Shown here: positions 1 through 9,870 of the stretch, one piece after another | How the letters are laid out: the number at the start of each line of letters is the position of its first letter | Position numbering within the stretch: position 1 is the stretch's first letter | Source of the DNA: CBFHMJ01 sp965656875 | GTDB lineage: Bacteria > Pseudomonadota > Gammaproteobacteria > Enterobacterales > Alteromonadaceae | Direction of reading: 5' to 3' | Assembly (NCBI GenBank): GCA_965656875.1 | Contig: CBFHMJ010000026.1 | Span: 185,036 to 249,035, forward strand | DNA: 64,000 nt | The notes under the pieces: model-generated | Told to the model about the DNA's origin: nothing | Seen by the model: only the letters and a program-made list of their open reading frames with translations | The model's database searches: none | Program-made: the position numbers and the translations under genes

Positions 1-1382
1 TGATGTGTGTCTATGACTGGCAAGGCCGTCATCAGTGTTGTCTGATTGCCAAGGATATTGAGCAACCAGTTGGGTTTATCGTGATGTAATATCGGTGCAT
101 CGATGCAGACTTCACCGGGCCTGACCTGGTTGAAGGTTGTTATTGGCTCCGCTGCAACATCAGTGTCTACCGCTGGTTGTGTGTCCGGTGTGTAAAGGCG
201 GCCACTGTTAATAAGCAGGCGAGCAAACTGATGGCGTTTTGCCAGGGTTAATACTGCATCTCTGAACATCAGGCTTTGATTTGATTTTGGCGTGATAAAG
301 TCCGTACTGCGACTGGAGCGTTCAAGGTTTTGCCGAGCGGCTTCAACTCGTTCTGTGCTGTATGTTTGCAGCAAATTGTCTGATGCGCGTCCTTTGATGA
401 TTTTTTCGAGTTTCCAGGCAAGGTTTTCCACATCCTGGAATCCACTGTTTGCCCCTCTTGCGCCAAAGGGTGAAACCCGGTGTGCTGCGTCACCGACAAA
501 AATAACATTATCATGCACGAATTTTGTCATTTGTCGGCATTCGAAGGTGTAAACGCTGGCCCACTTTAAGGAGAATGGCGTATCTCCTAACATGTTTTTC
601 AGTCGTGGGGTGATGTTTTCCGGTTTGACTTCTTCATCCGGATCGCTGTCCCAACCCAGCTGAAAATCAATACGCCAGATATTGTCCGGTTGTTGGTGCA
701 ATAACACTGAATAGCCTTCGTGAAATTCAGGTGAGAACCAGAAACAGCGTTCTGGTGGCCTGTCAGCTTGCATTTCTACGTCAGCGATTAGAAAGCGGTC
801 ATTAAACTGGCGGCCATCATAACTAAGATTCATGCCGCGACGAATCGGACTGTGAACACCATCAGCAGCCACCAGATAATCACAATGGACCTGAAATTCG
901 CCATCTTCATCGTCGAATGTGATGGTTGTCTGTGTACCTTGTTGTTCATGATGCAGGTAGCGTGTACCCCAACGCTGAGTCAGGTTGTCAAATTCATTGG
1001 CTCGGCTGAGAAGGTAATCCTCGACATGGTACTGTTGAATGTTGACGTAAGCAGGGCGATTAATGCCATCTTCAGGTTGAAGCTGTCTGATATCCACTTG
1101 CTCATCACCGAACCAGGTCCGGTTTTTTGACCATTGAATACCATGTTCAACAACCTGATGACCGATGCCCAGCTTGTCAAAGATTTCCAGCGAACGACGT
1201 GCAAACGTGACGGCTCTGGAACCTTTTCCTACCGCCGTTTTTTTATCAACTAACAGGGTTTGAATGCCACGTTGTGCTAAATCAACTGCCAGTGCGAGCC
1301 CGATGGGACCCGCACCACAGATGACGACCGGAAAGTGACGATTTTGCCAGGCGTTTGGCTCTCGTCTAATGAAGGCTCTCAT
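1..1382 (-). CDS. FAD-dependent aromatic-ring monooxygenase (3' end outside window)
   Basis: Reading leftwards from an ATG preceded by GGGAGG, the frame stays open for 460 codons to the window edge, so the C-terminus is missing. A dinucleotide-binding motif GAGPIG sits near residues 23-28 and the second FAD motif, GDAAHRVSPFGARG, follows in the middle of the protein. This is the layout of flavin hydroxylases of the p-hydroxybenzoate/MhpA type, which add one oxygen to a phenolic ring using NAD(P)H. It begins 20 bp after the 4-hydroxyphenylpyruvate dioxygenase stop, so the two are very likely cotranscribed and a role in tyrosine or phenylacetate-type aromatic catabolism is inferred. The exact substrate cannot be read from the sequence. 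Confidence 0.88.
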   Translation of the reverse strand, partial: MRAFIRREPNAWQNRHFPVVICGAGPIGLALAVDLAQRGIQTLLVDKKTAVGKGSRAVTFARRSLEIFDKLGIGHQVVEHGIQWSKNRTWFGDEQVDIRQLQPEDGINRPAYVNIQQYHVEDYLLSRANEFDNLTQRWGTRYLHHEQQGTQTTITFDDEDGEFQVHCDYLVAADGVHSPIRRGMNLSYDGRQFNDRFLIADVEMQADRPPERCFWFSPEFHEGYSVLLHQQPDNIWRIDFQLGWDSDPDEEVKPENITPRLKNMLGDTPFSLKWASVYTFECRQMTKFVHDNVIFVGDAAHRVSPFGARGANSGFQDVENLAWKLEKIIKGRASDNLLQTYSTERVEAARQNLERSSRSTDFITPKSNQSLMFRDAVLTLAKRHQFARLLINSGRLYTPDTQPAVDTDVAAEPITTFNQVRPGEVCIDAPILHHDKPNWLLNILGNQTTLMTALPVIDTH

Positions 1383-1402
1383 CGTGCTATTACCTCCCGG
1401 AA

Positions 1403-2491
1403 TCATGCCAGTGCGCCACGTTGCATTTGTTCAAGTTCAACCGATTCGAACAGAGTTTTGATATTACCTTCGCCGAATCCTTGATTGCCTTTACGCTGGA
1501 TCAGCTCGAAAAACACGGGACCAATGATGTTGTTTGTAAAAATCTGCATCAGTAGTTTTTTGGCATTGCTTCGTTCGTTATCAATCAGAACGCCGTTTTG
1601 TCGAAGTCGGTTCAGGTCTTCACCATGATTGGGAATACGTTCTTCAATGAGATCGTAATAGATGTCGGGTGTGTGCATGAAATTAATATCATTGTTACCC
1701 AGGGTTTCAACGGCGACGTGAATATCATCGGCGTAAAATGCGATGTGCTGAATGCCGGGTCCCCGGTTTTCTGCCAGGAATTCTGAAATCTGTGAACCGT
1801 CTTCAAAATCTTCATTTAACACAAGGCGAACAGCACCATTGTTGGCGGCAACCGGGTTACAGCGAAACGAGGTTTTTTTGCCAGAAATGGTGAATTTTGA
1901 GGTTTCCTGAAACTGGAGTAATTCACTGTAAAATTCTCGCCAGTGATCAAGCTGACCTTTGGGGACGTTGATTGCGATGTGATCAATATGACTGAATCCA
2001 GCCGTCTGACTCAGATTATCAGTAGTAACCAGGGTGAATTCCTGATTAACAATGTCAGCCCAGTCTGTTTGATCCAGCAAATAGCTGATTAGTCCACCTT
2101 CACCTCTCACACCGTTAAAGCCCAGACCTGTCCAGCTAGCGGCAGAAAGCCGGGCTTGATAACCCATTTGATCGGCGCGTTGAATAACCTGAAACGGATC
2201 GCTGTGAATAAAGCCAATGCCAATGGCTGACAGACCATGTTGTTCGTAATGTTCGATGGCTGCACCGCTGTTTTCACAATTGGCGACAATCCAGACGCCG
2301 CCCTGACGATAAAGCCAGATGTCCAGTTCATGGTGTTTTGCTTGCAGTTGAAAGCCGAGTTGTTGCAGAGGTTGTTGCAACTGGCGGATGTCTTCAGCGA
2401 CAAATTCGATAAACTGGATTGACTCCAGACCCGTATTTGCGTGAGCGGGATACCCATTGGCACCGCTGGTGGTAGAAGGTGAAATAGTCAT
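1403..2491 (-). CDS. hpd: 4-hydroxyphenylpyruvate dioxygenase
   Basis: This 362-residue protein has the usual bacterial length and two vicinal-oxygen-chelate halves. The Fe(II) ligands can be assigned: His171 in IDHIAINV, His249 in GIQHIAFYADD and Glu329 in FFELIQRKG, with the conserved tail GNIKTLFESVE. The enzyme converts 4-hydroxyphenylpyruvate to homogentisate in tyrosine degradation and is cytosolic. The start has GAGG eight bases upstream. It is the first gene of a short operon with the FAD monooxygenase that continues beyond the left edge; homogentisate dioxygenase and the rest of the pathway are not in the window. Confidence 0.95.
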   Translation of the reverse strand: MTISPSTTSGANGYPAHANTGLESIQFIEFVAEDIRQLQQPLQQLGFQLQAKHHELDIWLYRQGGVWIVANCENSGAAIEHYEQHGLSAIGIGFIHSDPFQVIQRADQMGYQARLSAASWTGLGFNGVRGEGGLISYLLDQTDWADIVNQEFTLVTTDNLSQTAGFSHIDHIAINVPKGQLDHWREFYSELLQFQETSKFTISGKKTSFRCNPVAANNGAVRLVLNEDFEDGSQISEFLAENRGPGIQHIAFYADDIHVAVETLGNNDINFMHTPDIYYDLIEERIPNHGEDLNRLRQNGVLIDNERSNAKKLLMQIFTNNIIGPVFFELIQRKGNQGFGEGNIKTLFESVELEQMQRGALA

Positions 2492-2635
2492 TTTAATGCC
2501 TCAAGTTATCTGGTGCGTCCTGCCAGTACTTTCTTCAATTCGTTGATTGAATGATGGTTAAGCACTGAAAGCAGCTTTCGTGTAAAACTGCCTGGTTTGG
2601 TTATCCACTGATGGCTGTTATCAGAGGGTCAGGTT

Positions 2636-2660
2636 GGAAACAAAGGAGTACTTTGTTCCT
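2636..2660. promoter_or_regulatory. Inverted repeat upstream of hpd, possible operator
   Basis: The arms AACAAAG (2639-2645) and CTTTGTT (2651-2657) are separated by five bases and flanked by GGA/CCT. The site lies about 145 bp upstream of hpd in the 275-bp gap before the pirin gene; the rest of that gap shows nothing else recognisable. A regulator-binding role is inferred only from symmetry and position. Confidence 0.3.
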
Positions 2661-2766
2661 CAAATCAGTTACTTGTTGCATTATCTTTGTTGCCATGAAG
2701 ATGCTTCAACATGGCTGCGAGTGCAAGATTAACGGTGTCAGACTCGCTTTCTGCACCGTTTATTCG

Positions 2767-3552
2767 TTAATGCTTAGTCGGTAAGTCAAACAGCAGGAAT
2801 TCACAAGGGCTGTGACACACGATATTCATTACACGGCTATTTATTATGGTGACTGCATCCCCGGGATGCAGTTGTATCTCAGTTATTTCGTGTTGCGCAT
2901 CAGTTGCATTGTTTTGTTCATCAGGTTCATCAATCACTGATAATTCACCACTGATTAAGTGAAGATAAAACGTCCTTGTTTTATTGAGAGTGACTGTTTC
3001 TGACCGGGGCGTAGCATAAAAACCACGGTACAATTTTGCGTCCTGATGTATAAATAACGCGTTGTCTGATGCGTCGCCTGACACCAGAAGTGACAGGCCT
3101 GGATCGTTATCAAGCGATTTCGTTTGATAACCCGGCTCAACGTTGTTGGCATTCGGAATAATCCAGATCTGCAAGAACCGTAAATCCTGTGTTCGATGAG
3201 GATTAAACTCACTATGCAAAATGCCGGTTCCTGCGCTCATTACCTGAATATCACCACCTGACAGAACATGTTCGTGTCCATGACTATCTTTGTGATGTAT
3301 TCGACCTGAAATAACGTAACTGATGATTTCCATATCCCGGTGTGGATGAGTCGGAAACCCACCACCCGCAGCGACTGTGTCATCATTGATTACCCGTAGT
3401 GCCGAAATCCCCAGAAATCTCGGATCGTAGTAATTGGCGAACGAAAAAGAGTGATAACTGGTTAGCCATGAAAAGCGACTTAATCCACGATCACCGGATC
3501 GCCTGATAACAATTCTTTGTTTCACGTTATTACGTGTATTCGTGTTGCTCAT
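2767..3552 (-). CDS. Pirin-family protein, YhaK-like
   Basis: Bicupin pirin homologue. The N-terminal cupin carries the metal-site signature THPHRDMEIISYV and the downstream GTGILHSEFNP typical of pirins; the stretch SFANYYDPRFLGISALRV closely resembles E. coli YhaK. Pirins of this type may have quercetinase-like or redox-sensing roles; the substrate is unknown. The start MSNTNTRNN is chosen because the pirin core begins soon after it. An in-frame ATG at 3657 with GGAG ten bases upstream is a real alternative and would overlap the yqjG-like gene by about 26 bp. It lies downstream of that gene in the same direction, with the YhaJ-like regulator divergent, which is the gene set found together in E. 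coli. Confidence 0.85.
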   Translation of the reverse strand: MSNTNTRNNVKQRIVIRRSGDRGLSRFSWLTSYHSFSFANYYDPRFLGISALRVINDDTVAAGGGFPTHPHRDMEIISYVISGRIHHKDSHGHEHVLSGGDIQVMSAGTGILHSEFNPHRTQDLRFLQIWIIPNANNVEPGYQTKSLDNDPGLSLLVSGDASDNALFIHQDAKLYRGFYATPRSETVTLNKTRTFYLHLISGELSVIDEPDEQNNATDAQHEITEIQLHPGDAVTIINSRVMNIVCHSPCEFLLFDLPTKH

Positions 3553-3631
3553 GGTGCTTTGCTGTCCGGTTGTTTCATGCGGGGATTCATCTGAGTCCCC
3601 GTGCCGGATATTTTTTCGTTTTAACAATCGT

Positions 3632-4633
3632 TTAACGATGGCGATTATGAGGTTCATCAAGGTTCAACTCCGGGCCCGCTGGAACCACCCGGGTTGGATT
3701 AATCGTGTCGTGACTGTAGTAATAATGTTGTTTGATATGTTCAATACTGACGGTCTCAGCAATGCCTGGTACCTGGTACAGCTCTCGCATGTAATTCGAC
3801 AGATTCGGATAGTCGGCGATGCGTTTTTTGTTGGTTTTAAAATGCCCAACATAAACGGCGTCAAACCGGATAAGCGTGGTAAACAGGCGCCAGTCTGCTT
3901 CAGTAAGCGTGTTTTCGACCAGGTAAGCTTGTTGACTTAAACGCGATTCAAGTTCGTCTAAAGCATCGAACAAGCGATTGAATTCGGTTTCGTAGACATC
4001 TTGTGTTGTGGCAAACCCGGTTTTATAAACACCGTTATTAATGTTGTGATAAACGAATTCATTGATGTCGTTGATTTGACGACGCAACGCTGATGGATAG
4101 AAATCAGTTTTTACATCGGTAAAGGCATTGAATGCACTGTTCAACATGCGAATAATGTCTGCCGATTCGTTGGAGACAATCGTCTGCTTTTCTTTGTCCC
4201 ACAGGATTGGCACGGTAACGCGTCCTGAGTAATCGGCTTGTGCTTTGGTGTAAAGCTGGTGAGTGAATTCACAATTATTCAGCGTGTCTTTATCGGCTCC
4301 TTCAATGTGCAAGCCATTAAATGCAGCGGGATCTCGTTGAAACTCCCAGCCGTTTTCCAGCATGTGTGGTTCAACCACGGTTACACCGATCACAGATTCA
4401 AGTTGTTTTAATGTCCTGAAGATTAATGTGCGATGGGCCCACGGACAGGCGAGTGACACATATAAGTGATAGCGGTCTTCAGCAGCTTCAAATCCTGACT
4501 CGCCAGTTGGTCCGGCTGCGCCGTCTGGTGTTATCCAGTTTCTGAAGCGGCTGATATCACGCTGGAAGTGCCCGCCCGTCGATTCAGTGTCGTACCATTG
4601 ATCGACCCATTTACCATTAACTAATAAACCCAT
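3632..4633 (-). CDS. yqjG: Glutathionyl-hydroquinone reductase (Xi-class glutathione S-transferase)
   Basis: This 333-residue protein has the Xi-class hallmark ACPWAHR with Cys63 at the same position as the catalytic cysteine of E. coli YqjG, followed by a thioredoxin-fold and an all-helical GST C-terminal domain (VENTLTEADWRLFTTLIRFD). The family removes glutathione from glutathionyl-hydroquinones, returning free hydroquinone and a glutathione disulfide. It is cytosolic. The adjacent aromatic-catabolism genes fit a role in dealing with quinones formed during aromatic ring oxidation. It is first in a pair with the pirin gene. Confidence 0.93.
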   Translation of the reverse strand: MGLLVNGKWVDQWYDTESTGGHFQRDISRFRNWITPDGAAGPTGESGFEAAEDRYHLYVSLACPWAHRTLIFRTLKQLESVIGVTVVEPHMLENGWEFQRDPAAFNGLHIEGADKDTLNNCEFTHQLYTKAQADYSGRVTVPILWDKEKQTIVSNESADIIRMLNSAFNAFTDVKTDFYPSALRRQINDINEFVYHNINNGVYKTGFATTQDVYETEFNRLFDALDELESRLSQQAYLVENTLTEADWRLFTTLIRFDAVYVGHFKTNKKRIADYPNLSNYMRELYQVPGIAETVSIEHIKQHYYYSHDTINPTRVVPAGPELNLDEPHNRHR

Positions 4634-5132
4634 TTAACTACCCATCAAAAAATTTAATTGATGAACGCGATATGCTTTACCACCGCCTTGGAATTAGCTG
4701 TATTCGAGGCCGCTTTTTTGTTGTGGATGCAATGTCTGTCAGATAAATCATTGAATCTTGAAGTTAAGATATAAAATATTCAGTAAAAATATATAGTTAC
4801 TGTAGGATTTTCTACGCTATAACGTTTACTTTCTTGTACCTTATTGCATGATGTTCTGACAGTTAAGTGACGATAACATCGCTACAAAACAAACTGCTTA
4901 TGCGTTCATGTAATCTATAGTTGAACTATAAGTACTTTTTGTAAGGTTAAATAGCGGAAAAATTTGAGTCTATTGTTCAAAAAAATTGAACACTTATGGT
5001 AATTGGCTATGTCTCAATTACTTAGCATCAAGTTTCTTTTCCAAATATGTGTCATTGAAATGACAGCGCTGACAAAATTTTTCATACAAGTGTTTATTTG
5101 CAGGTCAAATCGTACTGGCGGGGAGGGTGTTT
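4634..5132. other. AT-rich intergenic region between yqjG-like and yhaJ-like genes
   Basis: This stretch of about 500 bp separates two divergent units and must hold both promoters. I see no ORF, RNA gene or clear long palindrome. If the LysR protein autoregulates and controls the pirin/reductase pair, its T-N11-A type sites should lie here; I could not pick one with confidence. Confidence 0.4.
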
Positions 5133-6026
5133 ATGAACAAAGCACTGACACTTGACGCACTGCGTGTGATTGATGCGATTAGTCGTAACGGTAGTTTTGC
5201 CAGTGCGGCTACTGAGCTGTATCGAGTGCCTTCGGCACTGTCGTATACCATCCAGAAATTAGAAAAGGAATTAAATGTTACGCTATTCGATCGGACCGGA
5301 CAGCGTGCAACATTAACAGCTGCCGGGCATCTGGTGCTGACAAAAGGACGACAGATTTTACAGGCCGCAGACTTTCTGGAAACCTCAGTGCGTGAAATTA
5401 GTCAGGGATGGGAACAAGAGTTAACGATTGCTATTGATTCTGTGATTGAACGACACCTGATTCTTGGTGTTATTCAAGCTTTTATGGCTTTGAATAAACA
5501 AGTCAAAATAAATGTGCTGGAAGAAGTGCTGGGTGGGACATGGGATGCGTTGGCAACAGGCCGGGCAGACTTAATAATTGGCATATTAACGGACATACCT
5601 GATCCGGAATATAGCTATCGATTTTGTGGCGAACTCGAATTTAGCTTTGCTGTTTCGCCCGATCATCCGGTTTGTCTGCTGCATCAACCGATTCCGACCA
5701 GTGAAATTAAACAATTCAATACTATAGTGGCTGCGGATTCATCCCGTGTACAACAACCGATTTCTGTTGGTATGTTGGATGGTAATAACACGATTACGGT
5801 ATCCAGTATCGATTGGAAGATCGATGCCCATACTCAGGGACTTGGGGTTGGTTTTTTGCCCAGGCATAGAATTCGTCACTTGCTAGAACGTGGCAGCCTG
5901 GTGGAACTGACACTACAATCACCAAGACCCGGACAATCGTTAGTCGTGGCCTGGAAAACGGAGAATTCGGGTAATGCATTGCAGTGGTTTGTAGAACATC
6001 TTCAACAGATCAACATGACTGGATGA
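5133..6026 (+). CDS. LysR-family regulator, YhaJ-like
   Basis: The N-terminal winged HTH (LTLDALRVIDAISRNGSFA, then AATELYRVPSALSYTIQKLE) and the periplasmic-binding-protein-like effector domain follow the standard LysR plan, at about 297 residues. RVPSALSYT and the layout match E. coli YhaJ, which activates yhaK/yqjG-type genes in response to aromatic metabolites. The start is the ATG five bases after GGGAGGG, rather than the GTG two codons earlier, which is part of that Shine-Dalgarno region. Divergence from the pirin and glutathionyl-hydroquinone reductase genes makes these the inferred targets. Confidence 0.88.
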   Translation: MNKALTLDALRVIDAISRNGSFASAATELYRVPSALSYTIQKLEKELNVTLFDRTGQRATLTAAGHLVLTKGRQILQAADFLETSVREISQGWEQELTIAIDSVIERHLILGVIQAFMALNKQVKINVLEEVLGGTWDALATGRADLIIGILTDIPDPEYSYRFCGELEFSFAVSPDHPVCLLHQPIPTSEIKQFNTIVAADSSRVQQPISVGMLDGNNTITVSSIDWKIDAHTQGLGVGFLPRHRIRHLLERGSLVELTLQSPRPGQSLVVAWKTENSGNALQWFVEHLQQINMTG

Positions 6027-6166
6027 AGGATAGTATTGATAAATGAGAAAATTTTTATGGGGCGATAACCTGTAAGATATATAAGGTACGCGGCAACATA
6101 GTGTAGTTAACCTGGCTATTTGCCTAATGATACACTTTTAGCTCAGTTTCAGAGGAGCTTACTGGC

Positions 6167-6595
6167 ATGTTACAGCTTATTTACTTTAGTGACTTTGCCC
6201 ATGCACTGGCATTTGAAGAAGTAAAGTCATTAATTGATCAATCAGTAAATAATAATAAAAAGCAGGGTATAACGGGTGTGTTGGCGACGGTCGACTCAAG
6301 CTTTATACAAGTTCTGGAAGGTGAACCGGATGCTGTTAATAAAATATTTGAAAAGATAGCGGTGGATTCGAGGCACAACAATATTCGGGTTGTGTATCGG
6401 GATAAAAAGAATGGCAGAGATTTTTCGCACTGGTGGATGGGGTTTTCTCCTTGCATTTACGCGGACGAATTATTGGATGCAAATAAGTTGTTAGCACAAT
6501 ATTTAAACAGGGAAACGTTATCCGAACGTCAAAGTGAAAGTTTAGTAACCATGTTGAGCAGTCTGGTTAGAGAATCGGATGGTTTAACCGCTTAA
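6167..6595 (+). CDS. BLUF-domain blue-light photoreceptor, short form
   Basis: A stand-alone BLUF domain of about 95 residues plus a short C-terminal extension, 142 residues in all. All flavin-pocket residues are present with correct spacing relative to AppA: Tyr6, Asn30, Gln48 (in FIQVLEG), Trp89 and Met91 in HWWMGF. BLUF proteins bind FAD and change hydrogen bonding after blue-light absorption. There is no EAL or other output domain, so it should act through a partner, as PixD-type proteins do. AGGAG precedes the ATG. The neighbouring genes give no partner. Confidence 0.93.
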   Translation: MLQLIYFSDFAHALAFEEVKSLIDQSVNNNKKQGITGVLATVDSSFIQVLEGEPDAVNKIFEKIAVDSRHNNIRVVYRDKKNGRDFSHWWMGFSPCIYADELLDANKLLAQYLNRETLSERQSESLVTMLSSLVRESDGLTA

Positions 6596-6724
6596 GTGAC
6601 TAAAAACATGTTCTACATCAATGTTTTTGTTAATTTAATCGAGCTACTATCGTTGCCCAAAAATTTAAACAATCATGTAGTATGCTGTTGTTCAGCATTT
6701 TATTGTTAACTAATTACTGAAATT

Positions 6725-8407
6725 ATGATTTCCACTCACCTGTTAGACATTATCACGTTGTTGATTGCAGCGGTTGTTGCTGTTCCTATATTCCAGGCGA
6801 TGAAGCTTGGAGCTGTTCCAGGTTTTCTTGTTGCTGGTGTTGTTGTCGGACCTTATGGGTTAGGCCTGATTAGTAACGTTAGCGATATCAGCCACCTGGC
6901 TGAGATTGGTGTTGTTTTCTTATTATTCATTATCGGTATTGAATTAAAACCGTCCAGATTGTGGCAAATGCGTAAAATGGTGTTTGGACTTGGGACGTTG
7001 CAGGTCACGCTGGTTGGTTTGTTGATCGGCTTTGTGGCTGTAATGTTTTTTGATATTCCCATCAATGCGACCATTCTGATTGGGCCTGCACTGGCATTGT
7101 CTTCTACAGCCTTTGTTTTGCAGTTATTGTCTGAACAACGGTTGTTTAAATCTCAGTATGGCCGTACATCGTTTGCTATTTTATTATTGCAGGATTTAGC
7201 GGTTGTGCCGTTACTGGCGTTGGTGCCGTTACTGGCTGTTCCCGATAAAACGTTGAGCGAAGACATTGGTTTGGCGCTGGTGGAATCATTAGTGATTCTG
7301 GCATTAATTGTTTTATTAGGACGATATCTGCTTCATCCTATTCTTCATCGAGTAGCACTGTCAGGTAACTCTGAGGTGTTCACAACATCAGCCGTATTAA
7401 TCGTGCTCGGCACGGCATTTGTAACCGAACATGCCGGGCTGTCTATGGCTATGGGCGCGTTTCTGGCGGGCCTGTTGATTTCAGATTCTTCCTACAAACA
7501 TCAAATTATTGCGGAAGTACATCCTTTCAGAGGATTGCTTCTCGGCCTGTTCTTTATGTCAATGGGCATGTCACTTAACCTCAGTTTGTTAATTGATGAG
7601 CCAGTTACTGCGTTAAGCATGACCTTCTTGTTGATTAGTGTTAAAGCCGCTGTTCTGTTCCCTCTGGCCGTTTTATTCGGCTTGAAGATGAAAAATGCAG
7701 TGGCAGTTTCGTTGATACTGGCACAAAGTGGTGAATTCGCTTTAGTCCTGTTCTCGTTGGCGAATCAGGCGGAGATATTTGATGATCACTTGTTCCAGCA
7801 ATTATTACTGGTTGTCTTACTAAGTATGTTGTTCACGCCGATTCTGGCAAATATTGCTAAATCTTTGGTGGTTAAACAACAGAAGAAAGAACCTACAGTT
7901 GTTGAACATCCGAGTGAAGCGCCAATTGTCCTGGCAGGTTATGGCCGTGTGGGACGTCGTATCGGTGAAATCTTAAAGATGGCTGGAAAACCATACGTAG
8001 CACTGGACAGCGATGCCACGATTGTTGAAGAACACAGGGCAAAAGGAAAGCCGGTATTTTACGGCGATGTTCGCAACAGTGAGCTATTAAAAGCTGCTGG
8101 CGCAAAGAATGCTGAAGTGATTATTGTAACGCTTAATGATACGGAAGCAGCGGAAGAGGTGGTTGCAGCACTACGTCGTTCTCACCCTGAAACAGCCATT
8201 TATGCGCGTGGTCACAGTCTGATTCAGTGTCAGTTGTTACGTAAGTTAGGCGCTTCCGGTGTTGTCTCAGAAAATGTGGAAGCCAGTGTGGAACTGGCGA
8301 GAAATGCATTAGATACGATAGGTATGCCGGAACCTCAGCGAGTGCAGATCCTGGGTGAGTTCCGTCGTCAGTATCAGGCAAAAATTGATGATTACGGCAA
8401 TGATTAG
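6725..8407 (+). CDS. Kef/CPA2-type monovalent cation:proton antiporter with RCK domain
   Basis: This 560-residue inner-membrane protein has an N-terminal Na+/H+ exchanger domain of about 12 to 13 hydrophobic segments (residues about 5-385) and a C-terminal TrkA-N/RCK domain beginning near residue 398, with the nucleotide-binding motif GYGRVGRRIG near residue 404. This is the KefB/KefC plan (K+ efflux in exchange for protons), although no KefF/KefG ancillary flavoprotein gene is adjacent and glutathione gating cannot be judged. Spacing to the next gene is short but that gene is convergent. Confidence 0.9.
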   Translation: MISTHLLDIITLLIAAVVAVPIFQAMKLGAVPGFLVAGVVVGPYGLGLISNVSDISHLAEIGVVFLLFIIGIELKPSRLWQMRKMVFGLGTLQVTLVGLLIGFVAVMFFDIPINATILIGPALALSSTAFVLQLLSEQRLFKSQYGRTSFAILLLQDLAVVPLLALVPLLAVPDKTLSEDIGLALVESLVILALIVLLGRYLLHPILHRVALSGNSEVFTTSAVLIVLGTAFVTEHAGLSMAMGAFLAGLLISDSSYKHQIIAEVHPFRGLLLGLFFMSMGMSLNLSLLIDEPVTALSMTFLLISVKAAVLFPLAVLFGLKMKNAVAVSLILAQSGEFALVLFSLANQAEIFDDHLFQQLLLVVLLSMLFTPILANIAKSLVVKQQKKEPTVVEHPSEAPIVLAGYGRVGRRIGEILKMAGKPYVALDSDATIVEEHRAKGKPVFYGDVRNSELLKAAGAKNAEVIIVTLNDTEAAEEVVAALRRSHPETAIYARGHSLIQCQLLRKLGASGVVSENVEASVELARNALDTIGMPEPQRVQILGEFRRQYQAKIDDYGND

Positions 8408-8432
8408 TTTTAACAACTCAATCAGTAATTTT

Positions 8433-9620
8433 TCAGGCTGATTTGGTTGTAAACGAGTCGTTGGCTGCATCCGCGACTCGTTGTTGTTTACCCGGAAGCC
8501 CGGTTAATCGTTGATAGAAATTGGCGATTGCCCGAGCTTCCCGCAACCAGAAGTCATTCTTCCCACCATTATTCTCTTCGTTACAGTCTCCATTGTTTTG
8601 TATTTCCTCATATGTCTGGTGTAAACCAGCGATATAACGGCTGAAATCAGACTGCTTTTCTTGATCATAGCGCTGTAAAACCAGTTTGAGTTGCTCTGCT
8701 GAGGGGGCATGAAGTGCTTTCATCATCGTATCGGCGGAATGAATACCTGCATTAAGCGCTGATTCACTGGAAAAACAGGCGTGAAGATCAGTATTGCTCG
8801 CGGCATTGCCTGCCATAATCCAACAACCGGGCAGTGAATGTCGGAGTGATGTGGCATTGAATTCGACCGGTTCAAACGGATGCATCCCCGTCAGTTTGTC
8901 ACATATTGACGCCGCCATGCTGATGGGGGTGCCTTGTCCATAAGCGTTGATAGCAGGCGCTATAGCCTTACTGCTTGTGATCAATTCTGTTATGACGGAT
9001 TCTTGATAACCGCACCAGAACAAGGTTGCTACCTGATGATTATGCGGAATGAGTAACAGAGAGCCTGACGGCAGGTATTCCAGTTGCATTGATGATGCAT
9101 CTGCGTCTGGAGAGAGTGTGACACGGGTGAACCAGAATTGACGCTTGCCGCCACTCCGATAATAAACACGTTGTTTCTGATGGTGAAAAAAATGGTTGGC
9201 AGCACGCCGGTGGGTGATTAACTGCCAACCTGAATGTATGTGAGTTTTGGTCAGGTCAACGAAACTAACTGGCTCTGGGCATATTCCGTGTTGGTGAAGC
9301 CAGTTAGTCAGTTGATGGTTAAGAATGGAACTATTAACACTCATCGTATGTCGTGTTGCTGATGCGTCTGCCATGAGTCGCTGTTGTTTACGACCTGTGA
9401 CATAACGTTGTTTTAGTGTATGTGATGGTGTTAATTCCACACCGGGGAATAAGTCCTTCAAAAGTTGAAGAGTGGATTCGTCAATCATCAGATGAGGCAC
9501 CAGTCCTCGTTGCGCCTGATTACAAATGAACCAGCGACAGGGTTGATTATGCTTTCTCAGCGTCGCTATGGCGGCAAGAGCGGTTAAATCCTGGCCAACG
9601 ACATGAACTGTCTCAGACAT
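8433..9620 (-). CDS. Rossmann-fold FAD-monooxygenase-like protein with altered cofactor motifs
   Basis: The start ATG has AGAGGAG upstream (MSETVHVVG); an upstream in-frame extension lacks a ribosome-binding site. The beta-alpha-beta start reads VVGQDLTALAAIATL, so only one of the three glycines of GxGxxG is clearly kept. A late motif CWIMAGNAASNTDLHACFSSESA aligns in position with the GDAA motif of flavin monooxygenases, with Asp replaced by Asn. The fold is therefore recognisable but cofactor binding is doubtful. It follows the HsdR-like gene in the same direction after 250 bp. Function unknown; it resembles tryptophan-halogenase/FAD-hydroxylase relatives only loosely. Confidence 0.6.
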   Translation of the reverse strand: MSETVHVVGQDLTALAAIATLRKHNQPCRWFICNQAQRGLVPHLMIDESTLQLLKDLFPGVELTPSHTLKQRYVTGRKQQRLMADASATRHTMSVNSSILNHQLTNWLHQHGICPEPVSFVDLTKTHIHSGWQLITHRRAANHFFHHQKQRVYYRSGGKRQFWFTRVTLSPDADASSMQLEYLPSGSLLLIPHNHQVATLFWCGYQESVITELITSSKAIAPAINAYGQGTPISMAASICDKLTGMHPFEPVEFNATSLRHSLPGCWIMAGNAASNTDLHACFSSESALNAGIHSADTMMKALHAPSAEQLKLVLQRYDQEKQSDFSRYIAGLHQTYEEIQNNGDCNEENNGGKNDFWLREARAIANFYQRLTGLPGKQQRVADAANDSFTTKSA

Positions 9621-9870
9621 ATTTTCTCCTCTGACTATTCGCCGACGTATCCTCATCGAGCGGCTGTGAGAGCCTGACTTTTAACAATGACGTAATTTGC
9701 CAGGCAGCTATAAAACTATATGGGATTGGAACCGTATTAGGGAAGTTATTTAATTGACTATTTGCAGGGTTTTTATTCCTTCGTGATTAAAAACAATGCG
9801 TTACCGTTTTTTGATTATATGACTATAGATTTATTGGCGGTGATTAAACCACTTGTAAAACTTCCCCGGT

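Noticed and set aside
3542..3940. Plus-strand 132-codon frame opposite the yqjG and pirin genes
   Set aside because: It is the antisense of well-supported genes and has no ribosome-binding site.
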